Source: Palsa-506 sp963786975 (lineage in GTDB: Bacteria; Actinomycetota; Actinomycetes; Streptosporangiales; Streptosporangiaceae). Taken from it: 64,000 nucleotides of DNA. The stretch spans positions 744,001 to 808,000 of the forward strand of contig CAWBBE010000011.1 in assembly GCA_963786975.1 (NCBI GenBank), given 5' to 3'. This document shows, in pieces, positions 24,361 through 31,052 of this stretch (positions are counted from its first letter, which is position 1; every line of letters starts with the position of its first letter). The notes below the pieces were generated by a model. That model saw only the letters and a program-made list of their open reading frames with translations. It was not told the DNA's origin and did not search any database. A program made the position numbers and the translations under genes.

Positions 24361-25752
24361 ATGAGACGATCCGGCGAGGGGAAAGGCAGCCGCGGGCGCC
24401 GCGGAGGGCCGGGCCGCCACGCGGCGGGCCGCCGCGCGGCGGCCGGCGATGCGGTGACCGGCGATGCGGTGACCGGCGATGCGGTGACCGGCGATGCGGT
24501 GACTGGCGCCAGTGCGGCGGCGGCCGGCGATGCGGTGACCGGCGCGAGTGAGGCGGCGGGCCGCTCCTGGGCGCGGGTCATCGCGCTGGCGGCGGCGATC
24601 ACCGCCGTGACGGTGTCGGCGGGCGCGTACGCGCTGATGCATGGCCGCTCCGGCAGCCAGCCGGCCGCCGCTGGCGTGCAGAAGGCGGCGCTGGCCGGCC
24701 GGGCCACCACTACCGGCACTGGGCCGCTCCGGGTACTGTCCACCTCGCCCGCCGCGGGGGCCAGGAATGTCTACGGCGCGGGCCCGGTCGTGATCCGCTT
24801 CTCCGCGCCGCTGGCCGCCGGATCGCCGCTGCCCGCCCTGACGCCCGCCGTGCCCGGCAGCTGGCAGCGGGCCGGCGCCGCGCTGACCTTCCAGCCCGCG
24901 GTCCCGTTCCGCCCGGCCAGCCACGTCACGATGCGGATACCGGCCGGCCAGCCGGGCGTCCGCACCGCCGCGGGTGCCCGGCTGGCCCGGCCGGTGATCA
25001 CCAGGTTCCGGACCAGGATCTGGTCCACCGGGCGGCTGGCCGAGCTGCTCGCCCAGCTTCGCTACCTGCCGCTGTCCTGGAGCCCGCTCGGCAACAGCCG
25101 GCTCATCGGCGGCGCAGCCACCGCGCCCGGGACCGGGGCGGCGGCTTCCGGCCTGGCTGCTCAGCTCGCGGCCGCCTACAGCCCGCCGCCGGGCAGGTTC
25201 CGGTGGCACCACGGCTACCCGGCGTCGCTGCACCGCGAGTGGCACCCGGGCCGCCAGAACCTGATACTCAAGGGCGCGGTGATGGCGTTCCAGGCGCAGC
25301 ACGGCATGCCGGCGAACGGCATCGCCGGCCCGCGGCTCTGGTCCGCGCTGCTGCACGCGGCCGGCTACGGCCGCGGCAACCGGGCCGGCTACACCTACGC
25401 GATCGCCAGCAAGGGCAGCCCGGAGATGCTGACCATCTGGCATGACGGCCACATCGTGCTGCGCAGCGCCGCCAATACCGGCATCCCGGTCGCGCCGACG
25501 GCTGACGGCACGTTCCCGGTGTACCTGCGGTACCGATTCCAGATCATGCGCGGCACCAACCCGGACGGCAGCAGCTACGCCGATCCGGTCGAGTACGTCG
25601 CCTATTTCGACGGCGGCGACGCCGTGCATTACTTCCCGCGCGGTTCCTATGGCTTCCCGCAGAGCCTGGGATGCGTGGAGCTGCCGATCGCGGCGGCGGC
25701 GCGGGCCTGGCCGTACCTCACCTACGGAAGCCTGGTGACGGTCGCTGGCTGA
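24361..25752 (+). CDS. L,D-transpeptidase (YkuD domain) with membrane anchor
   Basis: From ATG 24361 (GTG 24301 is an alternative) the product has a basic N-terminus with DAVTG repeats and a single transmembrane segment (ARVIALAAAITAVTVSAGAYAL). An Ig-like region follows (VLSTSPAAGARNVYGAGPVV), then a peptidoglycan-binding-like helix pair (LILKGAVMAFQAQHGMPANG). The C-terminal YkuD domain has its active site at H423 and C438 (HYFPRGSYGF, SLGCVELP). Such enzymes form 3→3 cross-links in peptidoglycan, outside the membrane. It has a close paralogue 300 bases downstream. Confidence 0.85.
   Translation: MRRSGEGKGSRGRRGGPGRHAAGRRAAAGDAVTGDAVTGDAVTGDAVTGASAAAAGDAVTGASEAAGRSWARVIALAAAITAVTVSAGAYALMHGRSGSQPAAAGVQKAALAGRATTTGTGPLRVLSTSPAAGARNVYGAGPVVIRFSAPLAAGSPLPALTPAVPGSWQRAGAALTFQPAVPFRPASHVTMRIPAGQPGVRTAAGARLARPVITRFRTRIWSTGRLAELLAQLRYLPLSWSPLGNSRLIGGAATAPGTGAAASGLAAQLAAAYSPPPGRFRWHHGYPASLHREWHPGRQNLILKGAVMAFQAQHGMPANGIAGPRLWSALLHAAGYGRGNRAGYTYAIASKGSPEMLTIWHDGHIVLRSAANTGIPVAPTADGTFPVYLRYRFQIMRGTNPDGSSYADPVEYVAYFDGGDAVHYFPRGSYGFPQSLGCVELPIAAAARAWPYLTYGSLVTVAG
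24445..24541. repeat. 15-bp coding tandem repeat (DAVTG)
   Basis: GGCGATGCGGTGACC occurs four times head to tail (24445–24504, the last unit with one change) and once more at 24527–24541. It encodes D-A-V-T-G repeats in the cytosolic tail of the L,D-transpeptidase. Confidence 0.9.
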
Positions 25753-25771
25753 CTAACCCAGGGCCGGCGTT

Positions 25772-25841
25772 ACAGCCGCCGCAGAACCGGGCAAAAGCCG
25801 CCCGCAGAACCGGGCGAAAGCCGCCCGCAGAACCGGGCAAT
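25772..25841. repeat. Three direct repeats of a CCGCAGAACCGGGC element
   Basis: Three copies of a 22–23-base unit (CCGCCCGCAGAACCGGGC plus AAAG or similar) lie between the two L,D-transpeptidase genes. They are non-coding. They may be a short tandem duplication or protein-binding sites. Confidence 0.7.
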
Positions 25842-25860
25842 AGCCCGTCACCGAGCCGGG

Positions 25861-25898
25861 CACGGATTCATGACGACGGGGGCCGTCATGAATCCGTG
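25861..25898. terminator. Perfect 15-bp inverted repeat (terminator)
   Basis: CACGGATTCATGACG (25861–25875) and its exact complement (25884–25898) enclose ACGGGGGC. It lies 109 bases after the first L,D-transpeptidase. The palindrome is less GC-rich than most in the window, so an operator function is also possible. Confidence 0.6.
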
Positions 25899-26051
25899 TC
25901 CTATTCTCGCTAAAGTCTTTACCAGTAGCTGGCTTGAGCTGGTGCAGGTGCCGCCTAGAGTCACAGACTAGGAGTGCCTGGGGCGCACCAGTACAGCTGC
26001 TAGCGTGCCCGCCGGCGCACCGGGGGGCCCGGGGACGGCGAGGAGCCTATC

Positions 26052-27221
26052 TTGCTCAGTGTGGGACGGCTGCGAAGCCGCGTCATGATCCTGGCTGTCG
26101 CCATACTGGCCGTGCTGGCCACCGGCACATGGTTCGCGATCACTCACGCGCAGGTCAGGCAGCCCGGGCAGCTGGCCGCTGGCGGGCACGCGCGGCAGGT
26201 CGCCCAGTCGTCCGCGCAGCCGCTGCAGGTGCAGTCGGTGACCCCGGCCCAGCACGCCCGGCACGTCAACGGCGCCGCCCCGGTCCGCATCCAGTTCTCC
26301 GCCGCGCTCGCCGCCGACTCGCCGATGCCGACCGTGTCGCCGCATATCGCCGGTCAATGGCAGCGGCCCAGCCCCACCAGCATCGAATTCATCCCGGAAA
26401 AGGGCTTCGCCCAGCTCGCCCACGTCAAGGTGCGCCTCCCCGGCGGCCCGGCCGGGCTGCGGTCGGCCGCAGGCGGCACGCTGGCCAGCCGGATGACCAT
26501 GCGGTTCCGGGTCGGCCGCTGGTCGGCGAGAAGGCTCGACCAGCTGCTCGCCAAGCTCGGCTACCTGCCGCTCACCTGGACGGCCGCGCCCGGCGCGGCC
26601 AGCCCGGGAGCCACCGACGCGGCAGGCCAGCGGTCGGCCGCGTTCAGGCCGCCGGCCGGGAGCTTCAGCTGGCGCCATGGCTATCCCCGCGAGCTGCGCA
26701 CCTTCTGGCGGGCCGGGCACCCGAGCCTGGTGCTCAAGGGCGCGGTGATGGCCTTCGAGTCCGATCACGGGCTGGCCATGGACGGGATAGCCGGTTCCGC
26801 GGTGTGGCGCGCGCTGTTCCGGGCCGTGGCGCACGGGCGGCGCAACACGCACGGCTATACCTACGCACGGGCCAGGAAGCAGCTCCCGGAGGAGCTGACC
26901 ATCTGGCACAACGGCCACGTGGTGTTCCGCAGCCTGGCCAACACCGGCATCCCGGTGGCGCCCACCGCCGACGGCACGGCCCCGGTTTACCTGCGCTACC
27001 GCTTCCAGATCATGAAGGGGACTAACCCGGACGGCAGCAAGTACGCCGACCCGGTGCAGTTTGTCGCTTATTTCCGGGCCGGCGAGGCGGTGCATTACTT
27101 CCCGCGCGGGTCCTACGGCTCCCCGCAGAGCCTGGGCTGCGTCGAGCTGCCGCTCGGGCCGGCCGCCAAGGCCTGGCCGTACCTGACCTACGGCAGCCTG
27201 GTCACCGTCTCGCCGCCGTGA
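26052..27221 (+). CDS. L,D-transpeptidase (YkuD domain), second paralogue
   Basis: TTG 26052 is preceded by GAGGAG at a suitable distance. The 389-residue protein has an N-terminal membrane segment (VMILAVAILAVLATGTWFAI), an Ig-like region (QSVTPAQHARHVNGAAPVRI), a peptidoglycan-binding-like segment (LVLKGAVMAFESDHGLAMDG), and a YkuD domain with H348 and C363. It closely follows the previous gene in domain order and C-terminal sequence but lacks the DAVTG tail. The pair probably arose by duplication and may act on different peptidoglycan substrates or growth stages. Confidence 0.85.
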   Translation: MLSVGRLRSRVMILAVAILAVLATGTWFAITHAQVRQPGQLAAGGHARQVAQSSAQPLQVQSVTPAQHARHVNGAAPVRIQFSAALAADSPMPTVSPHIAGQWQRPSPTSIEFIPEKGFAQLAHVKVRLPGGPAGLRSAAGGTLASRMTMRFRVGRWSARRLDQLLAKLGYLPLTWTAAPGAASPGATDAAGQRSAAFRPPAGSFSWRHGYPRELRTFWRAGHPSLVLKGAVMAFESDHGLAMDGIAGSAVWRALFRAVAHGRRNTHGYTYARARKQLPEELTIWHNGHVVFRSLANTGIPVAPTADGTAPVYLRYRFQIMKGTNPDGSKYADPVQFVAYFRAGEAVHYFPRGSYGSPQSLGCVELPLGPAAKAWPYLTYGSLVTVSPP

Positions 27222-27232
27222 CCAGGCAGGTC

Positions 27233-30082
27233 CTAGCCGGATTCGAGCGCGGCCGCCAGCGCGGGCCGGGAGCTGATGCCTAGCTTGCCGTAGGCGCTGG
27301 TCAGGTGATTCTCGATGGTGCGCTGGGTGACGAAGAGCGCCTGCGCGATCTGCCGGTTCGTCTGCCCGTCGGCCGCCAGCTGCGCTACCCGCAGCTCGCT
27401 CGGGGTCAGCGCGTCCCGGCCCCGGATCGCATCCCGGCGTGGCCGGCCGCCCGCGATCACCAGCTCGTCCCTGGCCCGGCCGGCCAGCGCGACGCCGCCC
27501 TGGCGGTACGCGATGTCCAGGCCCGCGCGGAGGTACTCCCTCGCCTGCGCCCGGGATCCGCTCCGCCGCAGGGCCGCGCCCAGGTCGGTCAGCGCGCGGG
27601 CCAGCTCCAGCGGCGCCGAGGCCGGCCGCAGCACTTCGACGGCCTCGGCGAGCAGCTCAATGCCCCCGCTGCCGCCTTCGACGACACCCGCCGCGCGCAG
27701 CGCCACGCCCACCGCCCGGGGCGCGCCCCACCGCCGGGCCAGCCCGGTCTCCGCTGCGCACAGGCCGGCCAGCTCCCGGTCGCCACGGTCGCCGCGGGCG
27801 GCCAGGGACAGCGCGGCGCCCGACCTCCAGGCCATCATCGCCGGATTGCGGATCCCCCACCGCTCCGCCAGCTGGCCGGCCGCGAGCAGGTCATCGACGG
27901 CCGCCTGATGGTCGCCGGCGGCGGCGCGCAGGCATCCCCGGGCATGCCGGACGACGTTGCAGGGCCAGGTTGGCGCTAGCTCGCCAGCCAGCCCGCGAGC
28001 GGCCAGCTCGGCCCCGGCCGCGTCGACCGCGCCGCGCTCGATCAGGGCGTGGACCAGGAATGCGGTGGCGATGGAGGAGATCCACGCGTCCGCGTGGCCA
28101 GGCGCGGCCTGCTGGCCGAACGACACCGCCTCGCTGACCGCGCCGCCGTACAGCGCTATCAGCGACGCCACCGAGGCAGCCATCGCGGCCGACAGCTGCC
28201 AGCCGTGCTGCTGCGCCAGCCGCAGCCAGGCTTGCGCCCCGTCGTCCGCCTCTGCGCCGTGGCCGGCGAACAGCAGCACCGCGAACGTCTCCGGCAGCGC
28301 GGCCGCGTTGGCCGACATCAGCTGCCAGGTGGCCAGCGCCGCCGCCCGGGCATGCTCGACCGCGGCCTCGCGCTGCCGCCCGGCGGCGGCGAGCTCGATG
28401 GCGAGGTTGGCGTGCAGCTGCGGATCGAGCTGCTCGCCACCGGCGACCCGTGCCTGCAGATGGTCAAGCAGCGGCCGCGTGACATGCCGGGTAGACAGGT
28501 CCCAGCGGGCCGTGCTGAGCAGCGCGGCCTGCAGCGCCATGCCGAGCTCGGATCGCTCGTCGCCGAGTTCGGCAGCCGTCGCGGTCAGCAGGCCGACGGC
28601 TTCGGCAAACCGGCCGCCGAGCGCCAGCGTGTCGCCGAGCGCCAGCGCGATCCGGCCGCGGGCCGGGAAGCCAGCCGTCGCCGCGAGCGCCTCGGCCAGG
28701 TGCTCGGCCGCGGCGGCGGGCTCACGCATTGCCTCCAGGGTGCCGAGCTCGAACAGCGTCTCCGCCCGCTCCCCGGGCGGCGGCGGCTCGGCCAGCGCGC
28801 GCTGCAGGCAGACCTTCGCGATATCCGGGGCGCCGCGGCCACGCGCGTCCGCTGCGGCGAGCCGCAGCCGGGCCACTACCCACGGATCGCCTGCCCGGCC
28901 CGCGGCCAGCAGGTGAACCGTCACTTCCTGCAGCTTCGCCCCTTCGGCATCGAGCAGCCTGGCCGCCTTCCGGTGCCAGTGCTGGCGCAGCGGCGGCGCG
29001 AGGTCCTGGTAGACGGCGGACCTGACCAGCGGGTGCACGAAGCTCAGCGCGTGCTCGCCGTCGATCAGCCGCTCGGCCATCAGGGCCGCGATCGCATCCG
29101 CGCACTCGGCCGGGTCGAGCCCGGCGAGCCGGCCGGCCCGGCCGGTAGTGGCTGCGGTGCCGAGGACGGCGACGGCGCGGGCGGCCGCGAGCGCGGCAGC
29201 GGGCATGCGGCCGAGCTGCAGCAGCACGCTGCGGGACACGGTGCCCGGGGTCAGTCGCCGCAGATGCGGGATGTCGGCCTCGCCGCCGCTGATTCCGTCA
29301 GCGGCGAGGCTGGCCGCGAGCGCGTGCAGCAGCAGCGGGTTCCCGCCGGTCAGCTCGCGGCAGGCGGCCAGGAACGCACCGGCCGGCCGGCCGCCCGGCG
29401 CTGGGCCGGCGGCCCGCCCGCCAGCCAGGTGGCCGCAGACGATCTCGGCGCAGGCGGCCGCGCTCAGCGCCGCGGGCCGCAGCACGGCGCTGCCCGGCTC
29501 GGCGGCCAGGCCGCCGATCACGCCGGCGGCCTGCGCGGCGGCCGGCCGCGGCTCCCGGGCGGTGACGACCAGCAGCACCGGCAGGCCGTCCAGCCGGTGC
29601 CCGAGATGCGCGACGAAGCGCTGCGACGGCTCGTCGGCCCAGTGCAGGTCGTCGATGGCCAGCAGCAGCGGCGCCTGCTGCGCCATGGTGACGGTAAGCC
29701 AGTACAGCCCGTGCAGGACGGCGAACGAGTCCTGCTCCGGGGAGCGCGCGTCGTGGCTCAGCGCGGGCGCGGCGAGCTGGGCCGCGCCTTCGGGCAGCTG
29801 TCCGGCGCGGCCGGCGGCCGGCCCGGGCTCGAACAGCTGCCGCACGACCCCCCAGGCGAAGCCGGCCTCGAACTCGGCGGCCCGCGCGGTCAGCACCCGC
29901 AGGCCGGCCCTGGCTCCCTGCTCGCAGGCATCGGCCAGCAGCCGGGTCTTGCCGATGCCGGCCACGCCCTCGACCAGCACGGCCGAGCCCGAGCCTGCCC
30001 TGGCGGCGCGAATAGCCGCCGCGATCGCGGCAAGCTCGGCGCCCCGGTCCAGGATCGCCCCGGGCGCCCATCCCGGCCCCAT
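27233..30082 (-). CDS. Large ATP-binding LuxR-family (LAL) transcriptional regulator, copy A
   Basis: ATG 30082 is chosen because the paralogue starts at the matching place (both follow ACCATCxGCGGC). The 949-residue protein has an AAA/STAND ATPase domain with Walker A at 39–46 (GVAGIGKT) and Walker B (LLLAIDDLHWADEP). A long helical TPR-like middle follows, then a C-terminal LuxR helix-turn-helix (LTPSELRVAQLAADGQTNRQ, then ENHLTSAYGKLGISSR). LAL proteins sense a ligand and activate transcription. The divergent small ORF and secreted protein are the obvious candidate targets. A second copy of the whole unit lies about 3.8 kb downstream. Confidence 0.9.
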   Translation of the reverse strand: MGPGWAPGAILDRGAELAAIAAAIRAARAGSGSAVLVEGVAGIGKTRLLADACEQGARAGLRVLTARAAEFEAGFAWGVVRQLFEPGPAAGRAGQLPEGAAQLAAPALSHDARSPEQDSFAVLHGLYWLTVTMAQQAPLLLAIDDLHWADEPSQRFVAHLGHRLDGLPVLLVVTAREPRPAAAQAAGVIGGLAAEPGSAVLRPAALSAAACAEIVCGHLAGGRAAGPAPGGRPAGAFLAACRELTGGNPLLLHALAASLAADGISGGEADIPHLRRLTPGTVSRSVLLQLGRMPAAALAAARAVAVLGTAATTGRAGRLAGLDPAECADAIAALMAERLIDGEHALSFVHPLVRSAVYQDLAPPLRQHWHRKAARLLDAEGAKLQEVTVHLLAAGRAGDPWVVARLRLAAADARGRGAPDIAKVCLQRALAEPPPPGERAETLFELGTLEAMREPAAAAEHLAEALAATAGFPARGRIALALGDTLALGGRFAEAVGLLTATAAELGDERSELGMALQAALLSTARWDLSTRHVTRPLLDHLQARVAGGEQLDPQLHANLAIELAAAGRQREAAVEHARAAALATWQLMSANAAALPETFAVLLFAGHGAEADDGAQAWLRLAQQHGWQLSAAMAASVASLIALYGGAVSEAVSFGQQAAPGHADAWISSIATAFLVHALIERGAVDAAGAELAARGLAGELAPTWPCNVVRHARGCLRAAAGDHQAAVDDLLAAGQLAERWGIRNPAMMAWRSGAALSLAARGDRGDRELAGLCAAETGLARRWGAPRAVGVALRAAGVVEGGSGGIELLAEAVEVLRPASAPLELARALTDLGAALRRSGSRAQAREYLRAGLDIAYRQGGVALAGRARDELVIAGGRPRRDAIRGRDALTPSELRVAQLAADGQTNRQIAQALFVTQRTIENHLTSAYGKLGISSRPALAAALESG

Positions 30083-30189
30083 GCCGCCGATGGTAAGCAC
30101 CAGGCCCACCCCGCGCCAGGCCTACCCCGCGCCAGGCCCAGCCGGGCCGCCAGCACGGCGGCCCGGCCAGCGGCTGGCCGCAAAACACT

Positions 30190-30421
30190 GTGGTGCCTGC
30201 CGTGACGCGCCGCCCGCCGCCAGCGGCTGACGATGACCGCGTGAACAGTCCGGTCCGGCTGGTGCTGACGGTAGAGCTCGCCGTCACCGCCGAGCCCATC
30301 GCTGGCCTGGTCCGCAGCGGCGAGGACCGCCAGCCGTTCAGCGGCTGGTCCGAGCTCTTCGCGGCGCTGCAGGCGCTGATCCGGGGCAATGACTGCCCCG
30401 CCACACGACAGGAGGAACCAC
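30190..30421. repeat. Near-identical divergent upstream region, copy A (pairs with 33999–34232)
   Basis: From CTGTGGTGCCTGCCGTGACG to the ribosome-binding site of the secreted-protein gene, this stretch matches 33999–34232 almost base for base. It includes the coding part of the small ORF. The flanking LuxR and secreted-protein genes are clearly more diverged. Confidence 0.8.
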
Positions 30422-30429
30422 CATGCTGA
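30241..30429 (+). CDS. Small protein (62 aa) coupled to a secreted protein, copy A
   Basis: GTG 30241 opens VNSPVRLVLTVELAV followed by PIAGLVRSGEDRQPFSGWSE and LFAALQALIRG. Similar short actinobacterial proteins have the pattern LxVE...PIxGxV...xFxGWxELxxAL. Its stop overlaps the start of the secreted protein by seven bases, so translation is likely coupled. The paralogue at 34052 is nearly identical. Function is unknown. The open frame extends further upstream, but the GTG start better matches the family pattern. Confidence 0.65.
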   Translation: MNSPVRLVLTVELAVTAEPIAGLVRSGEDRQPFSGWSELFAALQALIRGNDCPATRQEEPPC

Positions 30430-30971
30430 AACACGGCAAACGGCTGATCGGGGCCGCGGGCGTGCTGATGACCGCCGGAGCTGTCACGCTGGCCGGCCTG
30501 ACCGCCGCCAGCGCCAGCCCGGCTGCGCACCACCCGGCCGCCCGCGCGGCTCACCCGGCAGCCCATGCGGCCACCTCCGGGATCGAGCACTTCCAGCTCG
30601 TGTCGACCTCGGCGACATCGAACCGGGCCCACGTGATCGCCTACGGGCTGTTCACCGGCCCGGCCGTGGACATCATGGGCAACCGGACCGACACCTTCAA
30701 GTTCAGCGACGGCTCGTTCCGGGTCCGGCACTCCGCCGGGCATGGCCCGCAGCACTTCAACCCGCGGACCTGCCTGGCGAACATTCACCTGCGCGGCACC
30801 TTCAGGGTGCACAGCGGCACCGGCAGGTACGCCGGCATCCGCGGTCACGGCCGGTACGTGGCAACCGTACTGTTCATCGGCGCCCGCAAGGCCAACGGCA
30901 AGTGCTCGCAGCGCAAGCCGCCGGTCGCCTTCCAGCAGATCATCAAGGCACACGGGCGCGTCAAGCTGTAG
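30423..30971 (+). CDS. Secreted protein, copy A (AOC-barrel-like)
   Basis: ATG 30423 follows AGGAGG. The 182-residue product has a clear signal peptide (KRLIGAAGVLMTAGAVTLAG, cleavage after ASA near residue 32). The mature beta-rich domain contains GLFTGPAVDIMG, DTFKFSDGSFRVRH, FNPRTC, SGTGRYAGIRGHGRY and GKCSQRKPP. The pattern of G-T-G-x-Y-x-G-I-x-G-x-G resembles allene-oxide-cyclase-like barrels in secreted actinobacterial proteins (inference). Two cysteines probably form a disulfide. It is divergent from the LuxR regulator and followed by a strong hairpin. Confidence 0.75.
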   Translation: MLKHGKRLIGAAGVLMTAGAVTLAGLTAASASPAAHHPAARAAHPAAHAATSGIEHFQLVSTSATSNRAHVIAYGLFTGPAVDIMGNRTDTFKFSDGSFRVRHSAGHGPQHFNPRTCLANIHLRGTFRVHSGTGRYAGIRGHGRYVATVLFIGARKANGKCSQRKPPVAFQQIIKAHGRVKL

Positions 30972-30990
30972 TGCCCATCCGCCTGCCCCA

Positions 30991-31026
30991 GCCGCGCGCC
31001 GCATTCCCCGGAATGCGGCGCGCGGC
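30991..31026. terminator. Bidirectional 17-bp hairpin terminator
   Basis: GCCGCGCGCCGCATTCC (30991–31007) is followed after two bases by its exact complement (31010–31026). It lies between the convergent ends of secreted copy A and LuxR copy B and can serve both. Confidence 0.7.
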
Positions 31027-31052
31027 GGAATGCCGCGGACCTGGCGGCGGCG

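Noticed and set aside
24445..24541. A CRISPR array
   Set aside because: The units are contiguous 15-mers in a coding frame with no spacers. No other part of the window has repeat–spacer structure.
28049..30205. A 718-codon plus-strand frame over LuxR copy A
   Set aside because: It is an antisense shadow of the LAL regulator. A similar shadow covers copy B.
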